From the NCBI GenBank assembly GCA_017649565.1, contig JAGCGO010000078.1, positions 16,921 through 80,920 of the forward strand: 64,000 nt of DNA. Direction: 5' to 3'. The position numbers and the translations under genes are program-made. Under the pieces are notes generated by a model. That model was not told the origin of the DNA and searched no databases. It worked only from the letters and a program-made list of their open reading frames with translations. Position 1 is the stretch's first letter. Every line of letters begins with the position of its first letter. This DNA comes from Fibrobacter sp. Its GTDB lineage: Bacteria; Fibrobacterota; Fibrobacteria; Fibrobacterales; Fibrobacteraceae. Below are positions 15,800 through 23,539 of the stretch, piece after piece.

Positions 15800-17578
15800 C
15801 TACTGTCTCGCAGCGAGTTCTTCGGGCGTGCGGGCGAGGATGTCCCAGTCGCCGCGCTTGATGATCTTGTAGGCGTAGCCCTGCTCGGTCAGGAACAGCT
15901 GGCGGTTCATCGCGAATTCCTGCTCCTTGGAGTCCTGCGTCACGATGCTGTAGAAGTGTGCGGCACCGCCGTCGCTCTTGGGGCGCAGCACGCGGCCGAG
16001 GCGCTGGGCTTCTTCCTGGCGGCTGCCGAACGTACCCGAAATCTGGATGAGCACGTTTGCGTCGGGCAGGTCGATGGCGAAGTTGCCGACCTTCGATACC
16101 ATGAGGTTCTTGAGGCTTCCGTCGCGGAAGGCGGCGTACAGCTTTTCGCGGTCCTTGTTCGGCGTCTTGCCCGTGATGAGCGGGATGCCGAGTTCCTTGG
16201 AGAGCGATTCGAGCTGGTCAATATACTGGCCGATGATGAGCACGCGGTCGTCGGGCTTGTCGTAGTACTTGAGCAGGCGTTCCACGATGTCCGTCTTCTC
16301 GGGGTTCGTGGAGGCGAGCGTAATCTTCTCGCGCACCGGTGCAAGCGCATACTTCATCTTGAGCTCGGCTTCCATCGGGATACGGATTTCGTTACAGTCG
16401 GCGGTGGCAATCCAGCCCTGAGCTTCCAGGATGCGCCACGGGATATCGTACTTCTTGGGGCCGATAAGGCTGAAAACTTCGGTTTCCTTGTGGTCTTCGC
16501 GGACGAGCGTGGCGGTGAGGCCGAGGCGGCGCGTGGCCTGCATCTCGGTACTCAGGCGGAACACCGGGGCGGGCAACAGGTGCACTTCGTCGTAAATCAT
16601 GAGGCCCCATTTCTGGGTACTGAACAACGGGAAGTTTGCGAGCTCCTTCTTGACTTCCTCGTCGGTGAAGTCGTCGAGTTCGGTCTCGGGCTTCTCGTTT
16701 TCGGCCTTCTTCGCGCGCTTGCGCTGCGTGAGGATCTGGTAGGTCGCGACCGTCACCGGGCCGATTTCCTTGACTTCACCGGAGTATTCCTTCACCTGGT
16801 CGAGGGTGAGGTCGGTCTTGTCGCAGATTTCGCGGATCCACTGGCGCGATGCCGAGATGTTCGGCGTGAGAATCAATGTCTTCGTTTGTACGAGGGCCAT
16901 CGTCGCAAGGCCGATAACCGTCTTGCCCGAACCGCAGGGGAGCACGATGACGCCCGAACCGCCCTTTTCGGAGCCGCTTGCGTAGAATACCTGGGCGGCT
17001 TCCTTCTGGTAGTCGCGGAGTTCGAACTTCTTGCCCGAAAGCGTCGTTTCGCGCAGGTGGATGGGCAGCGGATCGCCCACGGTGTAGCCTGCGAGGTCTT
17101 CGACCGGGAAACCGGCGTTGGTGAGGGCCATCTTGAGGTGGCCGCGGCGTTCGGGGTCCACGATGGCGCTGGTGTCACCGAGGAATTCGATAACGAACGG
17201 CTCGACTTCCTTGAGCTTGCATATTTCGGTGAACATGTACTGGTCGTCGGATTCGATGATCAGCCTGTCGCCGTCTTTCTTGAGGCGCAGGAGGCCGTAA
17301 CGGGCCATGTAGTCTTCGACTTCCGTGATGACCGTCTGTGGGATGGGGTAGCGGCTCTGGCTTTCGAGACGCTCGATGACGTCCGGTGCGCGCAGTCCGG
17401 TTGCGGCTGCGTTCCAGAGGCTCAGGTGTGATATCTTGTAAGTATGCAGATGTTCCGGGCTCTTGACGAGTTCGGTAAAGGGGGCTATTGCGTCGCGTGC
17501 TGCTTCGTAGGAGGGGGAATCGACCTCGACCATGATTTCGAGGTTGCTCTGTACAATGATGGCGCCATTCGGATTCAT
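15800..17578 (-). CDS. XPB/Rad25-type superfamily 2 DNA helicase
   Basis: 592 residues. The N-terminal domain (~1-180) is of the bacterial/archaeal XPB type. The helicase motifs follow in order: LRDYQKEA (Q-motif region, ~187), LPCGSGKT (Walker A, ~213-220), IYDEVHLLP (DEVH box, ~328), GLTATLVR (motif III, ~353), and AQRLGRVLRPK (motif VI, ~530). Such proteins unwind DNA in repair, in relation to eukaryotic TFIIH XPB; many bacteria lack one. An acidic/basic insertion (KRAKKAENEKPETELDDF, ~287-304) precedes the DEVH box. It is a single gene between two tRNA genes. Confidence 0.92.
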   Translation of the reverse strand: MNPNGAIIVQSNLEIMVEVDSPSYEAARDAIAPFTELVKSPEHLHTYKISHLSLWNAAATGLRAPDVIERLESQSRYPIPQTVITEVEDYMARYGLLRLKKDGDRLIIESDDQYMFTEICKLKEVEPFVIEFLGDTSAIVDPERRGHLKMALTNAGFPVEDLAGYTVGDPLPIHLRETTLSGKKFELRDYQKEAAQVFYASGSEKGGSGVIVLPCGSGKTVIGLATMALVQTKTLILTPNISASRQWIREICDKTDLTLDQVKEYSGEVKEIGPVTVATYQILTQRKRAKKAENEKPETELDDFTDEEVKKELANFPLFSTQKWGLMIYDEVHLLPAPVFRLSTEMQATRRLGLTATLVREDHKETEVFSLIGPKKYDIPWRILEAQGWIATADCNEIRIPMEAELKMKYALAPVREKITLASTNPEKTDIVERLLKYYDKPDDRVLIIGQYIDQLESLSKELGIPLITGKTPNKDREKLYAAFRDGSLKNLMVSKVGNFAIDLPDANVLIQISGTFGSRQEEAQRLGRVLRPKSDGGAAHFYSIVTQDSKEQEFAMNRQLFLTEQGYAYKIIKRGDWDILARTPEELAARQ

Positions 17579-17640
17579 AGGGTGCCAAATTTAGAAAAAA
17601 AAGAGGCTAGATGCTAGTATTTAAGGGTTAGGGAAGTAAA

Positions 17641-17674
17641 ATAAAAGCCGCACTCCCGAAGGAATGCGGCTTTA
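17641..17674 (-). terminator. Terminator of tRNA-Thr
   Basis: On the minus strand AAAGCCGCATTCC pairs with GGGAGTGCGGCTTT around a short loop, followed by T-rich sequence immediately 3' of the tRNA. Confidence 0.8.
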
Positions 17675-17675
17675 G

Positions 17676-17748
17676 AGCCACCCAGCAGATTTGAACTGCC
17701 GACCTGCTGATTACGAATCAGCTGCTCTACCAGCTGAGCTAGAGTGGC
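17676..17748 (-). tRNA. tRNA-Thr (anticodon CGT)
   Basis: A 73-base tRNA on the minus strand. Acceptor GCCACTC pairs with GGGTGGC (one T-G pair), D-arm AGCTCAGCTGGTAGAGC, anticodon stem-loop CTGATTCGTAATCAG with anticodon CGT, T-arm CGGCAGTTCAAATCTGCTG. CCA is not encoded. The base after the acceptor stem is T on this strand. Confidence 0.92.
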
Positions 17749-17855
17749 GTAGCGGGGCAAAAGTTAGTAATAAGGCTCCCTTTTGTCAAGATTGGCTGAC
17801 AAAGGAACTTTTTTTTTCTATGATTGGGTCACAAATTTTAAAATGGACGTCAATT

Positions 17856-18539
17856 ATGGCTAACGAATCTACAACCAACAATTCTGAACTCAAGGATTTC
17901 TTTGTTACCCACGGTACCAAGCTCGGTATCGTCCTGGTCGTCATCATGGCCATCGTCGTGGGTGTTGTGCAATATAAGGAATACCGCAAGGGTGCTCTTG
18001 ATGCCCAGGCCGAAAATCTCGGTCTCGGTATGACGTATCTCTACGCCGGCGAAAAGGACAGCGCCCTGGCTGAGTTCGAATCCAAGATGAATTCCGGCAA
18101 GCTCGAAGGCCTCGCCTTTGCAAAGGCTGCCCTCTACAGTGCAAACATCAAGTATGAACGCAACGACTTCGACGGTGCCGAGGCCCTGTTCCAGAAGTCT
18201 CTCGACAAGGCCGGTTCCTCTGCGCTGGTCCGCTCTGCCGCAATGCATGGCATTGCCTCCGTGAAGATGGAAAAGGGCGACTACACTGCCGCTGCCAGTC
18301 TCCTCGAAAAGTTTGTCAGTGAATTCGGCAAGCGCACGGGTGACCTCCAGGATCGTTACGAAAAGGACGAACCGGTGGACGAGACCCCGATGGTCGCCGA
18401 CGCCATGTGGAAGCTCACGCTCGTTTACGACAAGCTGGGCCAGGCCGACAAGGCCAAGGCTACTGCCGAACGCCTCCTCAAGGTCTACGGCGACAACGCC
18501 CAGTATGCCGACAAGGCGTCCAAGTTCCTCGGAAAGTAA
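17856..18539 (+). CDS. Single-TM tetratricopeptide-repeat protein (YfgM-like)
   Basis: 227 residues from the ATG opening MANESTTNNSELKDFF; the frame extends upstream only through antisense tRNA sequence. One membrane segment (LGIVLVVIMAIVVGVV, ~23-38) is followed by TPR-like helical pairs (AFAKAALYSANIKYERNDFD, AAMHGIASVKMEKGDYTAAA, ADAMWKLTLVYDKLGQADKA). The plan resembles YfgM of the SecYEG/BamB neighbourhood in proteobacteria, but that is a resemblance of architecture only. It is monocistronic and ends in a terminator shared with the convergent rhomboid gene. Confidence 0.8.
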   Translation: MANESTTNNSELKDFFVTHGTKLGIVLVVIMAIVVGVVQYKEYRKGALDAQAENLGLGMTYLYAGEKDSALAEFESKMNSGKLEGLAFAKAALYSANIKYERNDFDGAEALFQKSLDKAGSSALVRSAAMHGIASVKMEKGDYTAAASLLEKFVSEFGKRTGDLQDRYEKDEPVDETPMVADAMWKLTLVYDKLGQADKAKATAERLLKVYGDNAQYADKASKFLGK

Positions 18540-18560
18540 TTCCCGAAACGCTTAAGAGAT

Positions 18561-18588
18561 TTCCCCGGTCTGGCCGGGGATTTTTTTT
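18561..18588 (+). terminator. Terminator of the TPR membrane-protein gene
   Basis: TCCCCGG / CCGGGGA hairpin followed by eight T, 21 bases after the stop. The A-poor other side makes it mainly a plus-strand terminator. Confidence 0.85.
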
Positions 18589-18601
18589 GTCCTGTTTTGG
18601 A

Positions 18602-19669
18602 TTACTGGTGGGCGAATGCCCAGCCGATGGCGAAAAGGGCGTAGTACGCGACTATCCAGAAGATATCCGTGACAGCGACCGGCGCTCCCCAGCGCAAGCT
18701 CTTCTTGCTCGGGATGAACCCGCACAGGAGGCCCGCGATGAAACCGTACAGGTGGGCGAGGATGTCGGCATGCTCGCCGAGCCCGACAAACGTGGCCAGC
18801 GAGGCGGCCCCGCACAGGGGGGCGAACCGGCGCAGCAGCCCGTGGCTTTCCTTGGGCATCAGGCGGAACTCCATTACGGAAAGCGCGCCGATGGCGGCGA
18901 AGACGAACGTGGAAAATCCCAGACTGCGGAAATCCGAGTGGACGGTGGCCGCGACGCAGAAGTTTGCGACCGCGCTTGAAACGGCGAGGAACGGGACCAC
19001 CTTCGCAAGGGAGATTCTATAGCTCATCATGCTGAGCACGAGGTAACCCGTGAGCAGGTTGCCCCCGAGGTGTCTAGAGTCTCCGTGTAGTGTCAGTGCC
19101 GTGATGCAACGCCACCATTGTCCGTTCATGACCTTGTCGGCGTCGGAAAGACCCTCGCCTTCGATGCCGGGAATGATGCCGGAGAACTGTACCAGGGTGA
19201 CTGCCGCCGGGACAAGCAGGACCCAGATGGGCTGGAGACTTGCCTTGAGCGGGAGCGGTTCGTTGACTTCCCTGGGCGGGTTCTCGCGGTGGTATAGTCG
19301 TATCTGGAATCGGGCCCGTTTCTGGTCGTCCAAGTCGACGAAAATCTGGAAGGGACCATCGGGGGAGTGCTCCAGCCGGTGCGTGATTCCCTGCGACAGG
19401 AGTACAAGGCTCTCGTCACGAATTTGTTTGTAACCGCCTTCGCTGATGCGCACTTCGGTAGGCTCAATTTCTTCTTCGAGTGGCTGCGGTGCGGTTGCTT
19501 GCTCTGTTACAGGGACCGCTGCGGCCGGTTGTGCCTCGGGCGCCGGTTCCGGCATGGCCGGGATTTCCGGTATGCTCGGCATTTCTTGCACTGGGGGCTG
19601 TTCCGGTGCATTGCTGGCCGGCGGTACTGTAGGCCTGCGCCTGACCATGGGACTCATGAACCTGGGCAT
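18602..19669 (-). CDS. Rhomboid-family intramembrane protease with Pro-rich cytoplasmic extension
   Basis: 355 residues. Residues ~1-70 are Pro/Ala/Glu-rich, ~70-140 a small soluble domain, then a rhomboid membrane core: WWRCITALTLHGDSRHLGGN with the HxxxN motif (H200, N204), the putative nucleophile in GFST (S253) and the catalytic histidine in DILAHLYGF (H306). The usual GxSG is GxST here, so the last Gly is replaced; Ser and His are retained. Rhomboids cleave membrane-anchored substrates within the bilayer. It starts one base before the end of the PHP gene unit, so it is the last gene of the leftward bamD cluster. Activity is uncertain. Confidence 0.83.
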   Translation of the reverse strand: MPRFMSPMVRRRPTVPPASNAPEQPPVQEMPSIPEIPAMPEPAPEAQPAAAVPVTEQATAPQPLEEEIEPTEVRISEGGYKQIRDESLVLLSQGITHRLEHSPDGPFQIFVDLDDQKRARFQIRLYHRENPPREVNEPLPLKASLQPIWVLLVPAAVTLVQFSGIIPGIEGEGLSDADKVMNGQWWRCITALTLHGDSRHLGGNLLTGYLVLSMMSYRISLAKVVPFLAVSSAVANFCVAATVHSDFRSLGFSTFVFAAIGALSVMEFRLMPKESHGLLRRFAPLCGAASLATFVGLGEHADILAHLYGFIAGLLCGFIPSKKSLRWGAPVAVTDIFWIVAYYALFAIGWAFAHQ

Positions 19670-19670
19670 G

Positions 19671-21410
19671 TTAACCTGCCTTTGCCGCAGATGTCATGGC
19701 GAAGTGCCCGTCTGCCGTCTTGCATTCGGCACGGAGGTAGGCGTAGTCTTCGAAGTCCATCGTAATGTCGGAAGAGGCGCGTGCAACGACCATACTGTGC
19801 AGGTCCACGACTTCCTTGTCTGCTATTTTGCCGTCAAGTTTGCGCTTCCTTCCGAAAATGCGGATGTAGCGGAAGCAGCCGCCCATGTCGGCCGTGCAGC
19901 GGGCATGGAAATGGATGCGCTTGCCGTCGCGTTCCCACCAGAGTGCAGGCCCGTCGGTGATGTAGCAGTTGTCGCCTGCGAACGCCTCGTTCAAGCTCTC
20001 GAGCGAAAGCCCATCCCCCGAGCCTCGTCTCACGTCTCTCGTCTCACGTCTCTCGTCTCTCGCCTCTCCTCTCTCGTCTCTCGCCTCTCGTCTCTCGTCT
20101 CTCGCCTCTCCTCTCTCGTCTCTCGCCTCTCCTCTCTCGTCTCTCGTCTCTCCTCTCTCGTCTCTCGCCTCTCCTCTCTCGTCTCTCGTCTCTCGTCTCT
20201 CGTCTAATTTCACCACTGTCCGCACTTTTCCGAACACGTGGTCCCGTGAGTGCTTGAGTGTAAGCAGCGGGAACTCGACTGCCGTAGTGTCGTTCAGGTC
20301 GCCGTGGGCGTCGTTCCCGCCGATGGGGAGCAAGTAGTTTTCCTTGCCGAGTTCGCTTATCCAGAATTCCCTGCCCAGCATGAACCCTTCGTCGTGCATC
20401 CCGTTCCAGAACTGGATGCCGCGGATCTTGTGTTCCGCGTTCAGGTTCAGGTCCTTGTGGCTCCAGTAGCCGCGCCGGAACACGAATTTCTCGATGATTC
20501 CCATCGGTTGCAGGGGGTGGGCCGCGAAACAGTGGGCCTCTGTCACTTTCAGGTGGTCCGGAATTTTCCGGGTGGGCATGTTGTCGAGCCAGTAACGCCC
20601 GCAGTCGCCGAGTCCCGGCAGGTATTCGTCGGGAGCGAGTACGGTCATATGGACGTTTTCTCCCTTGGAGTTCCCCGCGGAGACTTCCTCGCCGGCAAGC
20701 AGCAACGGGTATTTTTCCGGGAGTGCCGCGATTTCGTCCTTGAGCGCCTGGAACCTGGGCATAGGCGATTCGGCCTCGCGCGTGTAGTCCTCGGCGGTGA
20801 ACGCAAAGTCGTAGGCGTGGTCCGTGCAGCACACGAAATCGAGGCCGACAGCCTTTGCCGCCTGCTGGAAAACCTGGGGCGTGGCGCCGAATTCCACATG
20901 GTCGGCGGAGTAGTGCGTGTGACAGTGCATTTCGCCGGCTGCGTATCCGGGCGCCTTCGGGAGATCCTCGGAAAGCACTTGCAGGGTGAGCGGTTCGGCC
21001 CGCAGCCCAGGCAGGCTCCAGCGCCTGAACGTGCGCACCTTCCCGTCGGCTATGCGCTTCGCCGTGAACTCTACGTAGATGCAGTAGCGGCCGGGCTTGA
21101 TCCCTTCAAGGGGAATGGGGTGGAATTCAAAACCTTGTTGCGCCTCGATGTTGAGCGGGATTTCCCGTACGTCCCATGCGGACCTGGGTGCACCCTGTGC
21201 GGCGATAGAGACCTTGGCCTGTTCCAATACGACTGGGAATCGGTTCGCGTCGCGCATGACGATCCATAGAATCGGGGTTTCGCCGGGAACGGCTTGAAAC
21301 GCCATGTCCGCAATAATTTCGGGCCAGGATCTGAACAGGAGCGACCACGGCAACTTGAACTTGAAGTGCGTCTCTGCGTAGTGCAGCTTTTCCCAAGGTG
21401 CGAAAATCAT
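19671..21410 (-). CDS. PHP-domain metal-dependent phosphoesterase-like protein with repeat-encoded insert
   Basis: 579 residues. Residues ~1-150 form a beta-rich N-terminal domain. The PHP core follows with metal ligands in GEMHCHTHYSADH (H162, H164), CCTDHAYD, LLAGEEVS, and GGNDAHGD near 380. Residues ~403-463 are a highly charged stretch of RDERGEA/RDERRET units encoded by 26 tandem 7-base repeats, joined to a C-terminal domain (~470-579) that resumes normal composition. PHP proteins are phosphatases or nucleases; the substrate is unknown. The start codon overlaps the stop of the upstream barrel gene (TGATG), so translation is coupled. The insert is the strongest oddity. Confidence 0.82.
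   Translation of the reverse strand: MIFAPWEKLHYAETHFKFKLPWSLLFRSWPEIIADMAFQAVPGETPILWIVMRDANRFPVVLEQAKVSIAAQGAPRSAWDVREIPLNIEAQQGFEFHPIPLEGIKPGRYCIYVEFTAKRIADGKVRTFRRWSLPGLRAEPLTLQVLSEDLPKAPGYAAGEMHCHTHYSADHVEFGATPQVFQQAAKAVGLDFVCCTDHAYDFAFTAEDYTREAESPMPRFQALKDEIAALPEKYPLLLAGEEVSAGNSKGENVHMTVLAPDEYLPGLGDCGRYWLDNMPTRKIPDHLKVTEAHCFAAHPLQPMGIIEKFVFRRGYWSHKDLNLNAEHKIRGIQFWNGMHDEGFMLGREFWISELGKENYLLPIGGNDAHGDLNDTTAVEFPLLTLKHSRDHVFGKVRTVVKLDERRETRDERGEARDERGETRDERGEARDERGEARDERREARDERGEARDERRETRDVRRGSGDGLSLESLNEAFAGDNCYITDGPALWWERDGKRIHFHARCTADMGGCFRYIRIFGRKRKLDGKIADKEVVDLHSMVVARASSDITMDFEDYAYLRAECKTADGHFAMTSAAKAG
20024..20205. repeat. Tandem array of 26 heptanucleotide units inside the PHP gene
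   Basis: Read on the plus strand, 26 successive 7-base units can be parsed: mostly CTCGTCT with CTCGCCT, CTCCTCT and two CACGTCT variants. 26 x 7 = 182 bases, which is not a multiple of three. None of the unit variants creates a stop in the frames I followed, so the array is open on both strands. Gain or loss of one unit would shift the PHP reading frame; three units would be neutral. Confidence 0.95.
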
Positions 21411-22615
21411 CAGGGCCCCGCGTTTTTCGTCGAGGTTTCAGTCGCTTTTTCTTCTTGTTTCTTGGGTTCGCTTTTTTTGTCGGTTGCAGGGGGCGGCAAG
21501 GAATCTGCCGGAGCCGGGGCATTTGTTGCCGCCGGTGCGGGCGCCGCCTTTGCTGCCGTGTCAGCCTTTGTCGTCGGGACTGCTGTCTTTGCTGCCGTGT
21601 CTACAGGGGCAACTGTCGTGTCTGCAACTTTTGAAGTCGTGTCCGTGGCAACTGCAGTCGTGTCCGCAACCTTGGCTGTCGAATCCGCTTTGTTGCTTGT
21701 TGTGTCAGCTGCGGTGGCTGTCGAGTCGGCCTTTTTCGCAATCGGTGTTTTCGCCGTTGAATCCTTGCTTGTCGTGGTAGTGGCGATCTTCTTGGGCGCC
21801 TTGCTGCTGTCGCTAGCGGCAGAATCCAGTGCCGCCTTGGGATAGTTCCACAGGCCGAATCCTACGCGGATCTGCAACTGCAATCCGCCGATATTCCACT
21901 TGGCTTTGTCCGTGGGGCCGTCGGGTACGATATCTGCGTAGCTCTTTTTCGACTTGACCGGGATGGAACTGTAGCCGATATCGCCGAACACGTTGAATCC
22001 CTTCCAGCTGGTAATCAGGTATCCGATGCTAAATCCGAAACCTCCGCCGTAAAGGGGCGTTTCTGCGTCAATTTTTCCCCAGGACGAGTAGATTTCTGTG
22101 CCTGGCAGGACCCAGTACCAACGGACGGCGACGCTGAACAAACTTTCTCCCGAGAGGTCCATCAGGTTTTTGGGAATGGCAAGACGGTACTCCAGGAACA
22201 GCGGCATGCCCTGTATGGTGTATTCGTAATGGTGGGTCTTGTTTTTGCGGTCGGTCAGGACGACGGACTCGTGGTCGTATATGAACGAAAGGCCGAGGCT
22301 AAGGAAGTTGTCCCGGATGGGTTGGAACTGCAGACCCCCGGTAATGGGGAAACAGAAATTGACCTTCTGAAAATCCTGCTTCGCGACGGTCAGCGATTCG
22401 CTTTCGGTTAGCGCCTGGCTGTATAGTTCCCTGTAGATCGTGTCGACCGCGTTCTGAAAATACTGGCGTTCTTCGAAATTTAGGAACGAAATTGCCGGCT
22501 GCAGAAAAATGGATATGCGGCCGTTGTCGTGCTCAACTTTATCCGCATCGGCAAAGACCATTGCCGCAAAGAGCAATACGCAAAGTACAGTCTTTAGAAA
22601 CAGCGGTCTCTTCAT
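21410..22615 (-). CDS. Outer-membrane beta-barrel-like protein with Ala/Thr/Asp-rich tail
   Basis: 401 residues with a signal peptide (LKTVLCVLLFAAMVFAD). Residues ~30-270 have alternating aromatic/Gly beta strands (GGLQFQPIRDNFLSLGLSFI, LYGGGFGFSIGYLITSW, GLQLQIRVGFGLW), as in small outer-membrane barrels. Residues ~275-401 are a low-complexity tail of repeated VADTT/KADSTA-like units ending Lys/Glu-rich, perhaps a periplasmic or peptidoglycan-facing linker. It is 9 bases after bamD and overlaps the PHP gene, so it may be assembled by its neighbour BamD. No specific family recognised. Confidence 0.72.
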   Translation of the reverse strand: MKRPLFLKTVLCVLLFAAMVFADADKVEHDNGRISIFLQPAISFLNFEERQYFQNAVDTIYRELYSQALTESESLTVAKQDFQKVNFCFPITGGLQFQPIRDNFLSLGLSFIYDHESVVLTDRKNKTHHYEYTIQGMPLFLEYRLAIPKNLMDLSGESLFSVAVRWYWVLPGTEIYSSWGKIDAETPLYGGGFGFSIGYLITSWKGFNVFGDIGYSSIPVKSKKSYADIVPDGPTDKAKWNIGGLQLQIRVGFGLWNYPKAALDSAASDSSKAPKKIATTTTSKDSTAKTPIAKKADSTATAADTTSNKADSTAKVADTTAVATDTTSKVADTTVAPVDTAAKTAVPTTKADTAAKAAPAPAATNAPAPADSLPPPATDKKSEPKKQEEKATETSTKNAGP

Positions 22616-22624
22616 TCTGCGGGC

Positions 22625-23476
22625 CTAGTTCGTCATTTCCTTTTCTTCTTTCTGGACGCGGTTCTTTTCGGCGTCTTTCTTCAGCTTCTTTGCAAATTTG
22701 GTTTCGGCCTTCGCAATTTTCTTTTCGGTCTTTTCGATTTTTTTCAGGACGTCCTTGTCGTCGGCATGGTCGTTACGTGCAATTTCGAGGTACGAGCGTG
22801 CGGCGTCAAACTGGTCCAGCTTGGTATAGGCTTCCGAAATCATGAAGAGAGATTCTTCCCTGCGCTTGGACTTGGGATAGTTGTCGAGAAATTCCTTCAG
22901 GTAGATAACCGTGGCCTGGGGCTTGTCCATGCGCATGTAGAGGCGTGCGGTCTGGAATTCCTTTTCGGCCAGGCGTTCGATAAGTTGCTCGTAATAGTAG
23001 TTTACCGAATCACGCAGGGGAGTCTCGGGATAGTTGTCCAGGTACCGTTCGAAGTCCTTCATCGCTGTCGTCGTATTGCTTTCGTCGCGAGAAACCTTGA
23101 ATTCCATATTGTACGAAGAGACTGCCTTGCGGTAGGCTGCCGTTTCTGCGAACGGAGAACCGGGGAAGTTCAACACGAAACTGCCGTATTCGCCACGCGC
23201 CTCAATCCAATCTTCAAGGTTGAAGTAGCTTTCGGCCAGCAGGAACTGGCTCTTTTCCAGATAGCCCGTACCGGCACACAAGGAGAGAATGTCTTCCAGC
23301 TTGTCTTGTGCGCGTCCGTACTTTCCTCTCTTGAACAGGTCTTCGGCGACTTCGTATTTTTCACGGCAAAACTCGGTGTGCGACTTTTTGTCTTTGCCGG
23401 AACCGGCGCAACCGACCAGGAGTGCTGCACTTAAAAAAATCGGGAAGAAGAGGGTGTTCTTTTCGAATACAATCAT
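22625..23476 (-). CDS. bamD: BamD-like outer-membrane assembly lipoprotein
   Basis: 283 residues with lipobox LLVGC (Cys near 23). The mature protein is a chain of TPR-like helical pairs (AEDLFKRGKYGRAQDKLEDI, SQFLLAESYFNLEDWIEARG, YDNYP-type turns such as LDNYPETPLRDS and LDNYPKSKRREE), as in BamD/YfiO, which works with BamA to insert outer-membrane proteins. A long Lys/Glu-rich C-terminal helix (~245-283) is an extension beyond the usual family end. First gene of the leftward operon, divergent from the LptF/G pair with 63 bases between. Confidence 0.87.
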   Translation of the reverse strand: MIVFEKNTLFFPIFLSAALLVGCAGSGKDKKSHTEFCREKYEVAEDLFKRGKYGRAQDKLEDILSLCAGTGYLEKSQFLLAESYFNLEDWIEARGEYGSFVLNFPGSPFAETAAYRKAVSSYNMEFKVSRDESNTTTAMKDFERYLDNYPETPLRDSVNYYYEQLIERLAEKEFQTARLYMRMDKPQATVIYLKEFLDNYPKSKRREESLFMISEAYTKLDQFDAARSYLEIARNDHADDKDVLKKIEKTEKKIAKAETKFAKKLKKDAEKNRVQKEEKEMTN

Positions 23477-23539
23477 TTTTTTTCTTTGGTTAATTCTACT
23501 TTTTGGATGTAAAGTAGCAAAAAGAAGACCGACAGAAAA

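Noticed and set aside
17691..17855. N-terminal extension of the TPR protein
   Set aside because: This part would be translated from the antisense of tRNA-Thr; a normal TM protein starts at 17856.
20024..20205. CRISPR-like or satellite array
   Set aside because: Units are 7 bases without spacers and lie within an open reading frame; this is a microsatellite-type tandem repeat.
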